64,000 nt of DNA, from the NCBI GenBank assembly GCA_032718475.1, contig JAUCBJ010007300.1, positions 1 through 64,000 of the forward strand, in the 5' to 3' direction. The notes below the pieces were generated by a model. That model did no database searches, was not told the origin of the DNA, and saw only the letters and a program-made list of their open reading frames with translations. This document shows positions 1 to 10,904 of the stretch, in pieces. Made by a program: the position numbers and the translations under genes. The first letter of the stretch is position 1. The number at the start of each line of letters is the position of its first letter. This stretch comes from Nemertoderma westbladi (Eukaryota; Xenacoelomorpha; Nemertodermatida; Nemertodermatidae).

Positions 1-779
1 CTGGGATAATGTGGATTGTATCTGGTCTGGGGTCGGGCTCCTTTCCAAAGCAACTTCAACTTCGAATATTTTCTAATATTCGGTTTATTGCACTTGTCAT
101 TATAATTTTTTTAATTTAACGGAACTTGACGATGTCAAAATGCTCTCAGAGTTAGTGTAAGTTGGAATCTCCACGGTAGGGTCCCGGGACCCTGGGACAC
201 CCTCGCTACGCTAGTGTTTGCATAGTTATAAAGGTCGTGAGTCTGCCTTTACTATGTTTCTGCCACTGCGAGCTGACTGATTCACCCCGTGTTAAATAAA
301 TATTTGTTCTGGAATGAATATTTATGACATGGGTTAGATAGAAATAACCGTAGATTAATAAAATCATTGGCGTTGTTCCAAGCCCTGGGTGATTTACTGG
401 CCATCCGAAAGGAGCGACTAATTAGGACTGTTTGTTTAGTGTTTATATTGAAAGATAGTGGAATAAAACTAGTAAAAGGAGGTAATAAGTCGGTGACGAT
501 ATTGAGTTGATGCGAGTATCCCATAACTACCATTGGTAATAACAATTTTCGTGCGCTTCACAAAAGAGGGTTTCAGCACATAAATGACTTATATATCTTA
601 AACATACAGTACAGTGTATTACAGTGTTGTAAGCTTGATTCCATCTCATCTTTCACCCCCTCCGGACTGCGCACGTGGCGACTCGCCCCCAATCCCCCCA
701 CCCCACCCCCCCCCCCCCCCCCCTCCGCCACGCGACGCCCCTGATAGCAACTGTTGTTAGAGGCAGTAATCGCCATAAC
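1..779. other. Flanking sequence without a recognisable gene
   Basis: I see no supported coding region here. The only distinct feature is an 18-base run of C at 706-723 in a C-rich stretch (about 655-735). The minus-strand reading frames that cross it are low-complexity or unconserved and look like chance ORFs. The first mobile element starts directly after this stretch. Confidence 0.6.
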
Positions 780-1000
780 TGTTAGAGTAACCAATAAGTA
801 ATTTAATCAGATTAATTATATTGATTAATTATAATATACAACTGATTAGTCAGCTGTGCAGTAGGAGATAATTGTATGTTACACAGCTGTGCAGTTAGAG
901 GTAGTAGGACAGTATGCATAACGATGAAGAAGAATTAATTAATATATGAACTATAGTAAACTACAGTAATTGTTTTCTGATCCTGTGAGTAATCCTCACA
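780..1000 (+). repeat. 5' LTR of Gypsy A
   Basis: Starts TGTTAGAGTAACC and ends CCTCACA, so it has the TG...CA ends of an LTR. It is followed at once by a primer-binding-site-like sequence. Its first 119 bases reappear at 8836-8954 with only a few changes, downstream of a polypurine tract, which identifies the pair as LTRs. Confidence 0.88.
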
Positions 1001-1002
1001 TT

Positions 1003-1020
1003 TGGTGACCCAGACGAGTT
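1003..1020 (+). other. Primer-binding site, tRNA-Trp-like
   Basis: TGGTGACCCAGACGAGTT lies two bases after the LTR end. From general knowledge, the 3' end of animal tRNA-Trp gives a PBS beginning TGGTGACCCCGACG, so 13 of the first 14 bases agree. The inverted Gypsy copy has the same site (minus strand, about 7812-7829). Confidence 0.6.
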
Positions 1021-1059
1021 CTTTCTTTTTTTTTTAAATAAATTAGTTGCTATTGTCCA

Positions 1060-4000
1060 ATGTCTTTCACTGCTTACCGTAAGGCTGATCTGGCTGAAGT
1101 CCTCCAGCAACTGAACAGTTCAGATCCCAACTACTCGCTACCCGACAAGAAAGCCGACATGATCGATGAACTCAGCAAAGAGAATCCTGTCGCAATTAAG
1201 ATTCTTCTGTCGCATATACAGAAGAGTCAAACGGTTCTACAGCCATCAGTACCTCATCCGCAAACACCACATTCGTATCCACAAAAGGTAAAACTACCCG
1301 AATTCTATGAGAAAGACGCTAGAGTATGGTTCCAACAAGTGGAAGCCGTGCTTGAAGGACACCCAGCTGCAGCAATGAGATCCAATTTGTTGGCTGCTTT
1401 GCCAACAGAAACAATATTGGATGCTGGAGTCAACCTCAGTGATACTTTCGAGACGATTAAAGATAATATAATAACTCATTTGGCTGACAGCGACAACAAA
1501 CGCCTGCGTAAATTACTTGCAGCTCAAGAGCTTGGTGACAGAAAGCCTTCAGCAGCCCTGCGGCAAATGCTGCGCCTAGCACCAGCAAATGAACAAATCG
1601 TCCGTTTGCGTTTTCTAGAAATCTTACCATCCTCGGTTAGTATAGTTCTAACAACTTTGAGTGGTCTTTCACTGGAACAAATGGGTGATGTTGCTGATAA
1701 AATGATTGAGCAACAGGATTCCCAATCGTCAACTAGTTTATCCGCACCAATCCATCATCAGACTGAAATCAACATGCTCCAGGAGTCGCAAAAGATCCTT
1801 GTCCAATCTCAGAAGTCACTCGCTGATCAAATTTCGCAGATAAACACGCAACTAAGAGACCTCTCAACACGCCGAGATGGAGATCGTTCCCGTTCTCGAT
1901 ACAACTCATCACGCTCTGGTTCTCGTTCAGCAACACCTCATCGTCAGCGCTCACATTCTCGCTCCCAATCTCGAGAATACAACCCAAATGGAGCCTGGTG
2001 TTACTACCATTACACTTATGGCAGAGAAGCATCCACGTGTCGACCGCCCTGTTCATGGCGCAATCTAACAAACCGACGTTGTGGAAATCCAGGTAACTCT
2101 GACAGTAATAATGAAAACAATAATACCGGTGGTAGTGATATTTGTAATATTCACGTAGAAGCTTTACCGGTAGGAGAATTTCTAATTGATTCTGGCAGTG
2201 GTTATTCTATATTACCCCAGAAATTCCAATCCCTTCTGAAAAATAAATCCCAGAATAATGTCCTGTTGAAAGCAGCTAATTATTCTGAAATACGAAATTA
2301 TGGGAGCGGAATACTTGAATTTTATATTCCAACCCTTAGAAAGGAACCATTTACTTGGAATTTTATAGTGGCAGACGTAACACAACCCATTCTTGGAATT
2401 GATTTTCTCCGACACAATAATATCAATATTGATTGTGCGAGTAAACAAATATATTTCAAAACTCCAATGAAAATGTCGATTCAAAACGAAAACAATAAAC
2501 CCAATAAAAAACAAGAACAACCCTCAAAAATCAGCAACCAGAATCAATCCAACTTTATCTACAGTACGACTTCTAACATGACCAGAACCCCACATATATT
2601 TTCAGTAACTGGTGGCAGGAATTATCGTTTAAAGCTAATAGTGATGATTTTAATGATTCTCTCTATTTTTTACCCTTTAGCATATTGTGTTAGCAAGTTA
2701 CCGTTATCCATATTTGCCTTACCTTTCTTCTTTATATTTGGTACTGGTGCGATATTAGGTTTAACATTGGATTGTTTTACAATTGGTGATGAACTATTTG
2801 GTTATGCAGGACCGCCCAAAGTAGACATTAGTAGTAAATCGTCTGATTTTTGGTTTCCAATTTCAACTGTTTCAAGTAAGGAAATTAATAAGGAAATTTC
2901 AAGAGTTAACTTAATCAATTCAAATACCAAAACAAGGTTAAATAAATTGTTAAATAAGTATGATACTGTTTTCTCTCTGAGATGTAAAAACGAACCAGTA
3001 AAACATAATATAGAACACCATATAATCACTAGCGGACCTCCGTGTTTTTCTAGACCGCGTAGATTATTTGGTGAAAAATTAACCGCCGCAACTTCCGATT
3101 TTAATAATTTAGTTAAAAATAGCATTGCAGAACGCAGCGATTCGCCATGGTGTTCTCCGTTGCACATGGTACCAAAATCTGATGGTACTTGGAGAAATTG
3201 TGGTGATTATCGTCGCTTAAATCGGCAAACTGTTTATGACTGCTATCCTATGCCAAACATAGCAGACATAAGCAATAACTTTAGGGGCTGCACCGTCTTT
3301 ACAAAAATAGATCTCGAAAAAGCTTTTTACCAAATTCCTATGGCGGATGATGACGTAAAAAAAACTGCTATTACTACACCTTTTGGTATGTTTTGTTTTA
3401 AAAGAATGCCTTTTGGTCTCAAAAACGCAAGCCAAACCTTTCAACGATTAATAGATACTGCTCTTTCAGGTTTACCTTTTGCTGTGGGTTACATTGACGA
3501 TATATTAATCGCAAGCCCAAACGAAGAACAACATTTTAAGGACCTGGAGGCAGTACTAAAACGATTTGAGAGTTACGGTTTGAAAGCCAAAATATCAAAG
3601 TGTTCATATTTTCAAACTGAAGTGCAATTTTTAGGTTACGTGATATCTAAAAATGGCGTTTCCCCAAATCCATCCAAAATTCAAGCGATAAAAGAAGTAC
3701 CACAACCCAAATCTATTTCTTCATTGCGTCGATTTTTAGGAATGTGTGGATTTTACCACCGATTCATACCAAATTTTTCATTGATAGCTGCACCACTCAC
3801 CGACCTCACTAGAAAAATAAATAAGTCCAAAAACGACAATTTTGAACTTACTTTAGATGCGCAACTTGCCTTTAGCAATTTAAAAAGTGCTTTAGAAAAG
3901 TCAATAACTCTGTCTTTCCCTTTGAAAGGAGCACCTCTAAGTATAACAACAGATGCTTCTTCCATTGCGTTAGGTGCAGTTATTCATCAGTTGGTTAACG

Positions 4001-4486
4001 GGAGAGCAGAGCCATTTAGCTTTCTATTCTAGAACTAGAAGAAATTTTGATCGAGAACTTGGAATTTATGCAGCATTAAAACAACACGATTGGTTACTTG
4101 GCCAAGAAATAACAATTTTTACAGACCATAAACCTCTTGTGCATAGTTTAACAATGAAAAATCCTTCGCCACAACAATCTAGATGGTTATCCTACATTTC
4201 AGAGTTCACAAGTAAGATTGAACATGTTTCTGGTTCCGATAATATTGTGGCTGACGCCCTTTCTCGTCCTATATGTGCCATTTCATTCGACAATTTGGAA
4301 GAATTAGCCGACGCACAATCAGCTGATAGTGACTTACAATCATTTTTCCGCTCAACTAGTTTACCTTTAAAAAGAGTGAAAGTTCTTGGCGACAAAGAGG
4401 TAGTTTACGATGACTCTACGCTTTCACATCCTTGTTCATACTCGGCCAAATGTATCGTTCGGCAATTAATTTCAATTATGCTCTAA
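1060..4486 (+). pseudogene. Gypsy A gag-pol: gag, protease, TM segment, RT, RNase H (frameshifted)
   Basis: First ATG at 1060. Gag region with an SR-rich tail (about residues 270-305) and a Cys/His motif starting WCYYH (residue 313) and ending PPCSW. Retroviral-type aspartic protease with DSG at residues 377-379. Two hydrophobic stretches follow (about 524-545 and 547-575), between protease and RT. RT runs from about residue 650 to 900 with the catalytic YIDD at 811-814. RNase H begins near 955. The frame breaks near nt 4010-4030; RNase H continues in the frame starting at 3974 (FDREL, TDHKPL, VADALSR motifs) and the protein stops in the integrase N-terminal region at the junction with the inverted copy. 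Polyprotein of an inactive retrotransposon. Confidence 0.88.
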
Positions 4487-6640
4487 ATCCGGGATGGGAT
4501 AAATCGTGAAATTTATGGAATAATTGCTTTCGAAATTTTTCAGGTAAATATGGTCTCATACTTGAACAACTCTCATCACAAAAAAGTTGCATTCCGTTAT
4601 ATAGAACTATGCATTTCAAAGGGATAGTTGTTTGAGTGAAGAATTTTTGTAACTTTTCATCAACCAACTGTGCCTTTGCCAACTCCACATAAGTTTCATT
4701 ATCAAAGTTAATAACTGAACATGTCCTTGACAGTGCATCGGCTACTATGTTTTCTGCACCTGCTACGTGTTCTATCTGTGCGTTAAATTCCGATATATAG
4801 GATATCCAGCGAGCCTGTTGCGGTGTGGGATTTTTCATTTCTAGACACCTTAGCAGGGGTTTGTGATCCGTATAAATCGTGAGCTCCTGACCTAAAAGCC
4901 ATTCATGGTGCTTTAACGCCGAATAAATAGCTAATAATTCCTTATCGAAGGCAGATTTTTTACTCTCGCTAGATGTTAGTTTTCATGAATAGAAACACAG
5001 TGGTTCTAGATTATTATCAACTTCTTGATGCACTACAGCGCCCAATGCAACATTAGATGCATCTGTGGTTAACGAAAGTTTAGCATTGGGAACTGGAAAT
5101 GATAAAGTTACTGCTGCTTTTAATGCTAATTTCATTTCAATAAATGAATTATTTGCAGATTAATTCCACTCTAAAGAATCTTTCTTCTTTTTGTTTCGAG
5201 TGAGGCTGTCAGGTTTGTTAAACTTGTCAATAGCTTCTAGCTTACCAGGGTTTGGTTTTATACCATCATTCGAAATGAAATATCCTAAAAATTTCACTTC
5301 AGAAACCAGAAATGCACATTTACTTTTATTGGCTGTTAATCCCTTTGCCTTTAAACGCTCCAAGATGCACTTCAGATCTCGATAGTGCTGTTCCTCATTG
5401 GGACTACCGATTAACACATCATCGACGTATCCTACAGCGCACGGCAAATCACTTAACGTCATATCAATCAATCTCTGAAAGGTTTGACTCGCATTTCGTA
5501 AACCGAAAGGCATTCTATTAAATTTAAAAAGTCCAAACGGTGTCACTATGGATGTTTTGACAATATCGTCCTCTGCCACGGGTATTTGGTGAAAAGCTTT
5601 CTTTAGGTCTATTTTACTAAAAAATTTACATCCATTAAAACGATTTGCAATGTCAGCAATATTTGGCATCGGATATGTGTCTGGTATGGTCTGTTTATTT
5701 AGTGCACGGTAATCTCCACAAGGTCTATGTCCTCCACCTGGTTTGTCTGCTATATGCAATTGAGTAGACCAAGGCGACTCTGCACGAGATATTACACCCT
5801 GTTTCAGTAACCTGTTTCAGTAACTCATCCTGTGCAGCTAGCTACTAACTTTTTGCCAAATAAACAACGGGGACGAGAAAAACATGGAGGGCCTGTAGTT
5901 TGAATGTGGTGCTCTACCGAATGCCTCACTGGTTCACCAGCTAGTTTATCCTTAAATACCATACTGTACTGTTCCAGCAAAGAATTTAACCGGTTTTTAT
6001 CATTTACCAATAAGATATTACCACTTTGCATGGGTGGGAAACTGATTGACGAGGTAAGGTTTGTGATACCGGAAGAAATACCGTTAGCTACTGTATGGGA
6101 GACTGCGTGTGCTACACCAAACACATTGAACATTAATAATATGAAACATACACCAAATAAACCGCGTGAAAATATGGGTTTAGTTAAACAATTCAACAAT
6201 ATGGATAATATTGTCAATAAACACAAAACCAATGTTTTACTGCCTAATTTAAAGACAGTTTCAAACCAGAAATTGTCTGTTGAACATTGAGAATTGGATA
6301 TAGAATTGATACTACCACTTTGTACACCGTTATCTGAAGTTACTTGCACATAAATTTGTTTGGATCTACAATCGATACTAATATTATGGGCTTGCAAAAA
6401 ATCAAGACCCAAAATAGGTTGGCTAACTTCTGCTAAAATAAATCGCCAAGAGAACTCTTTATTGCCTAAACATGGCAACTCAAAACGAAATAAACCTTCC
6501 CCAAAAGTTGGGATTTTAGACAAATTTGCGGCTGTTAAATTTATATTCATTGAGGGCCGCTTATCGCTTAAATATTTTCCATACATCTGGGGAAGTATGG
6601 AGAAGTCACTACCAGAATCTACTAGGAACTGACCTACAGG
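4476..6640 (-). pseudogene. Gypsy B protease-TM-RT-RNase H remnant
   Basis: Broken into frames 5825-6586, 5160-5759 and 4476-4838. The first contains the protease flank (ILGLDFL) and two hydrophobic stretches between protease and RT, as in Gypsy A. The second carries RT motifs including YVDD (the YxDD catalytic box) and FLGYFIS. The third has the RNase H/linker motif VADALSR and ends in the integrase zinc-finger region with a stop at the junction. Internal stops and gaps make it a pseudogene. Confidence 0.8.
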
Positions 6641-6721
6641 CGACGCCGAAATGTGGACTGCGTTAACCGATCCCGAATCTCCATTATTATCGCCTCTGAT
6701 CGGATGTCGTCGCGATGAGGA

Positions 6722-7830
6722 CTACTGGCGGAATGAGCATGGTGGTATGCAACTTTGGGCTTCCAAACGATGAAGGAAATGTTGCTCACACCACGGTCCT
6801 CTCATATCGTATTGTCGGGGTTGCGGGTTTCTCTCTCTCGACCGACTTGTCGGCGAGTCCGACCCCCGATGTTGAGAATAACTCCGGGTCCTATATCCCA
6901 GATGTGAACGCGAATGCGATCTACTACGACTTTGATTTGTCAAATCGCGAAGTTGGCTAGCAATTTGTGCGACCTGTTCTGTCAGCGCCTGTTGAGATTG
7001 CCACAGTAGACGCTGCGAATCTGGAATCGTCTAATCAGAAACTCGAGAAATTGGGTTTGAGTTAGTAGAGGATGATATTGAGAAACTCGCAGTGTTTTGA
7101 AACTGCTGCTGTTCTACCATCTTGTCAGCCTCTTCTTCAAGATCGTCCAACGAGAGTTTATCGAGCGAACTGAGAACTATTCCCACAGTTTGGGGTAGAA
7201 TTTCCAAAAAACGTAATCGCACAATTTGTTCGTTACCCGGTGCCAGTCGAGTCATCTGTCGGAGTGCTGCAGATGGTTTTCTATCACCCAACTCCTGGGC
7301 CACAAGCAACTGACGCAGTCGGCGGTCATCACTATCCGCAAGATGAGATATTATATTTTGCCTAATTGTCTCGAACGAATCTAGCACGTTAACGCCAGCA
7401 TCTAAAATAGTTTCCGTCGGCAGAGCGGCTAGAAGATTGGACTTTTTAGAAGCTATTATCAGTTTGCCCTTGAAGAACTGCCTCCACTTGCTGAAACCAG
7501 ATTCTGGCATCTTTTGCATAAAATTCAGGTAGTCTGAACTTTTGGGGTACCGGCGTTGTACCGGTACCGGTAGAGATAGTGGCATCGGTTTGCATCACTG
7601 ATCACTCTTGCTTGATAATTATCGAGCAATAGTTTCACTGCGGATGGATTTTCCTTATCCAGATAAACTATTATTTCAGCCTTCGTTTTTGGAAGGACAA
7701 AATCTGGATCATGGCTATTTAGGGCTTTTAAAATGTCAGATAATGCAGCTTTTTTGCAATCGGTATATAACGGCATCCTGCAGATATATGGTTTGTAGAT
7801 AAGGTTCAGTTCAGTCGTCTGGGTCACCAA
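6722..7830 (-). pseudogene. Gypsy B gag remnant
   Basis: Minus-strand gag in at least three frames (7525-7830, 7031-7585, 6722-6943), so frameshifted. The N-terminal part resembles Gypsy A gag (for example LLAALPTETILDAGVN is shared). The tail is SR-rich and ends in a Cys/His motif with WCEQH and PPCSF, equivalent to that of Gypsy A. Inactive structural protein of a retrotransposon. Confidence 0.75.
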
Positions 7831-8012
7831 TGTAAGTATCTATATTGATGCTGCTGAAAACAGTCACCAAATGTATCTTTGTATCTTTTTATTTAACCTT
7901 TGTAATTCTGTGTTCAGTATTATAATCAGGTACCGGTAGTTGAATATAGAACTCAAAAATGTCTGCACACTACAGTACTGCAGTCAGTGTTATATATGTA
8001 TGTATATGGATC
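7831..8012 (-). repeat. 5' LTR of Gypsy B (outer end uncertain)
   Basis: On the minus strand this stretch ends in ACTTACA directly before a PBS-like TTGGTGACCCAGACGAC, mirroring the LTR/PBS junction of Gypsy A. A candidate TG start lies near 8012. It contains an AATAAA-type signal. No second copy is present in the window, so the outer end is inferred only. Confidence 0.5.
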
Positions 8013-8044
8013 AATATCCAAGGTAGTATTAAATCCAGCTACTT

Positions 8045-8689
8045 TACACTGACCATCGTTCACAATTTGAATCAGCTTTATTCTCCGCCCTGATTTCACA
8101 ATTAGGAATTGATCGCGCATGTACTACTGCATATCACCCTTCTTGTAATGGCCTTGTCGAACGATTTCATAGGAGTCTTAAAGCATCACTTAGGGCAAAA
8201 TGTTGCAGTAGAACATGGTTTAGAGAACTACCTTTAGTGCTTTTAGGTTTGCGATCCGCAATAGGAGTACATGGATTTTCTCGGGCCCAATTGATGTACG
8301 GAACTGAATTACTCCTCCCAGGTCAATATTTTCTACCTGAATCAAATACATTAGACCAAACGTTGCCCAATTTTGTTGAAAATTTATTCCGGAAAGTTGA
8401 TAAATTTAACCCACCAGAGAGAAAACATTTGACTAAATCATACATTCCACAATCGCTTGAGAATGCTACACACGTGTGGGTTCGAGATCCTATTAAGCGA
8501 TCTTCACTAAATCCTTTATACAAAGGACCTTACGAAATAATTAGTAAAACAGCAAAAACAGTCAAAATTAAAATTCATAAAAGTGAAGAAACATTGTCTC
8601 TAGATAGAATAAAGCCTGTAGTCAAACCTCAAAAATTAGACGATCGCAATAATAATGTTATTAAGAAAACAGTAACTTTTAGGTTATAG
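8045..8689 (+). pseudogene. Gypsy A integrase, C-terminal half
   Basis: Open from TAC at 8045, which starts YTDHRSQFES (the second acidic residue of the integrase DDE core), followed by TTAYHP and NGLVERFHR, which are classic retroviral integrase core motifs including the catalytic Glu. It continues through the C-terminal chromodomain-less tail (VWVRD, GPYEI) to a stop at 8687-8689. The first half of integrase is missing because of the inverted insert, so it cannot be functional. Confidence 0.82.
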
Positions 8690-8821
8690 TAATCAGTTAT
8701 TTTTGAGTCTATTTCACTTTCAATCTCATTAGGTTCAGTCTTACTTTAATGAGCCTTTAATGATACTCTTGTTTATCTTATATTAGGTGTAAATATTTAT
8801 TTAATAATGTGCTCCGCAATT

Positions 8822-8832
8822 AGGAAGGGGGG
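8822..8832 (+). other. Polypurine tract of Gypsy A
   Basis: AGGAAGGGGGG lies three bases before the TG of the 3' LTR. This is the usual position of the plus-strand primer of LTR retroelements. Confidence 0.75.
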
Positions 8833-8835
8833 TCA

Positions 8836-8954
8836 TGTTAGAGTAACCAATATGTAATTTAATCAGATTAATTATATTGATTAATTATAATATACAACTG
8901 ATTAGTCAGCTGTGCAGTAGGAGATAATTGTATGTTACACAGCTGTGCAGTTAG
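8836..8954 (+). repeat. Truncated 3' LTR of Gypsy A
   Basis: Matches bases 780-898 almost exactly, then stops at GCAGTTAG and changes abruptly into unrelated sequence. About 100 bp of LTR and any target-site duplication are missing. Confidence 0.85.
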
Positions 8955-10715
8955 CACCAACTGCTCCAGTACGGAATATTTCCCATTCCGTCGACTCTGT
9001 GTCACTAGATGAGTCACTGTTGTAGGGGTAAGGTGGTTGGCTGGGTTCGTGTGTGGCGTATTACTCTAGTTGGCTGCGTTCGCTTTTGTTCGACATCCAC
9101 GGTTCTTCGTCACTCGGTAGGCTCGCAAGCCTTCCACGAAGTCGTAGGTCTTGATAAACATTGAGTGAGGGGTCTAGCGAATACATCAGAGTTAAGCGCT
9201 ACTGTAGGTTTATAAATGACTGGGTTCGCGCAGTACGTCACAGGTTCAACTGGAAACGGTTTACTCGCCTGTTTGACTGTCATGAATACAGGTTCGTCCC
9301 TCCCTCGAGTAAACTACAGCTTACTGTAGGTGGACTACTTACTTTACCTGCTAGAATCGGTGATGAAGTCGCTCGTGGCTGCGGAATTGATTCCGCTATA
9401 ACAAACCTATTACCTTGCGTTGAATGCACAGGCGATATCTCCTTTTGCTTCAAAACTATGGTGGGTTTTACTGGAGTCATGGGTTTGAGCATAGGAATAA
9501 CTTTTGAAAAACGTTGACAGTAATCCTCAACGAACTCCTCTCCTCGATCTATCACTCCCACACTTCCTTCCTTGATTCGCTTCTGAGTTCCACAATATCG
9601 AGCCTCGAAGCGGTCTACTGCAGACAAGTCATGTCCAGCTCGAAATCTTATAGATCTATCTCTCGCGTCAAGTTTGAGGTCTTCCTTTGCGTTCGCCAAC
9701 TCGCGCGATCTACGATTCAGTTCGAACTGAAGCTGCATCTCTCTTTCGCATCGATCGGCCTGCTAAACGAGCGTTTATCTGTCACACTTCTAGTTTGGCA
9801 CATGCGTCAGAAGCTGCCTATCTCGGCTGCTGCTGCTTGTCGCGCTATCTCCTCTTCCAATTTGCGCATTTCTGACGCTTAAAATTTGGCTTGCGCCTGA
9901 AGTTCAATTTACAAAGTACAATTTTCACTTCATCTTCCCGGCGTTGCCTTTCTCCCTCGACAGCAACCTGTGCCATCTGCCGTTGCGCTTCTTCCTCAGC
10001 GACTTGTTGTTGGCGTGCGATCCCCTGTTGTTGTCGAGTAATCCCCGACGTCGTCTGACTAATGTCAGCTTTGCTTCGTACGCTGAGAAATGATCTATCC
10101 AGTTGTGGAATTTGGTAGGCACACGAGCCTTCCATAGTTCCCCGTCGTCCCTCTCAGTTCAACTTCCAGTTCTTCGATCAGTACGCCGCATCTATGAAGA
10201 AAATTGGTCAGTGCCTCTAACCTCCCGTCCAGGCAGTATAGTTAGTTATTCTTCCTCTTTGGGGTGTAACAACGCGTCAGAAACAGACTCACCCATCAGT
10301 TGATTGAGTTGTTCTTGCTGAGTTGATCCTACAACCGACTTAAATTGAATGAGACTTTCCCTCGCACTTTCCAGTTTATCTATTATCTTTACCTGAGTAA
10401 AGTTGTCGCCACGCAACTCTGCCAGTTTGTGTATACCTTTAAGTTTATCTACGGAACCATGTACCTTACTTTCTATCCTTACCTGCAGGGTGTAGAACTC
10501 GTATCTCGACATCGGGGTGGTTAACTCGCGCATGACTCGTGTGTCACATCGTTAGAATCGCGAGTCCTCCTTCTCGGGTCGTCTACTGCCGATCTGTCTG
10601 CGTCACATGAATCATAGTAGGTAGGTTGGTGTCTAGTCGAGTGTGGTGTATCACTCATGTCTGTATTATATACGTCGAATATGGGTAATAAAATGTCAGA
10701 ATGTCGAAATGTCAA
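8955..10715 (-). pseudogene. Decayed gag-like coding remnant
   Basis: Four minus-strand frames in series (10521-10715, 10246-10533, 9845-10135, 9280-9738) together look like one broken reading frame. It has a Ser/Asp/Arg-rich start, a Lys/Glu/Leu-rich helical segment, a Gln/Arg/Glu-rich coiled-coil-like segment, and a Pro/Ser-rich part. This layout resembles the N-terminal part of the BEL-type gag at 23699, but I see no zinc knuckle or protease, so assignment to BEL/Pao is inference. It could also be a decayed host exon. Confidence 0.35.
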
Positions 10716-10904
10716 AACTTACCTCGGTATATATATATACTATATATACCCTAACCGGTACAAATAAAATCAAAAGGTATATAAAATAATAATAATTCAG
10801 CCTACCAGCTAAATCTGTACGAATAAGTGAGATAGAGGTATACACTACCAAAATTTAGATCAACAAGTACAAATAATAGGCAAAACAGAAACATCTAAGG
10901 GAAC

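Larger units (their letters stand above)
4475..8012 (-). mobile_element. Partial Gypsy element B, inverted inside Gypsy A
   Basis: A second Gypsy element on the opposite strand: LTR (7831 to about 8012), PBS, gag, protease, TM segment, RT, RNase H and the start of integrase. It ends abruptly near 4475, right after an integrase zinc-binding segment containing LSHPGFRA. It has no integrase core, polypurine tract or 3' LTR. Its proteins resemble Gypsy A only moderately by eye, so it is a different family and not an inverted duplicate of A. The outer LTR boundary is approximate. Confidence 0.8.
780..8954 (+). mobile_element. Gypsy (Ty3-type) LTR retrotransposon A, interrupted and decayed
   Basis: Plus-strand LTR element bounded by a 221-bp 5' LTR (780-1000) and the first 119 bp of the matching 3' LTR (8836-8954). 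Order: LTR, primer-binding site, gag-protease-TM-RT-RNase H (1060 to about 4470), then a break filled by a minus-strand Gypsy copy, then integrase C-terminal half (8045-8689), polypurine tract (8822-8832) and truncated LTR. The core domain order (RT, RNase H, then integrase) and the gag zinc motif place it in Ty3/Gypsy. It is inactive: there is a frameshift near 4015, the integrase core is missing, and the 3' LTR is cut. Confidence 0.88.
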
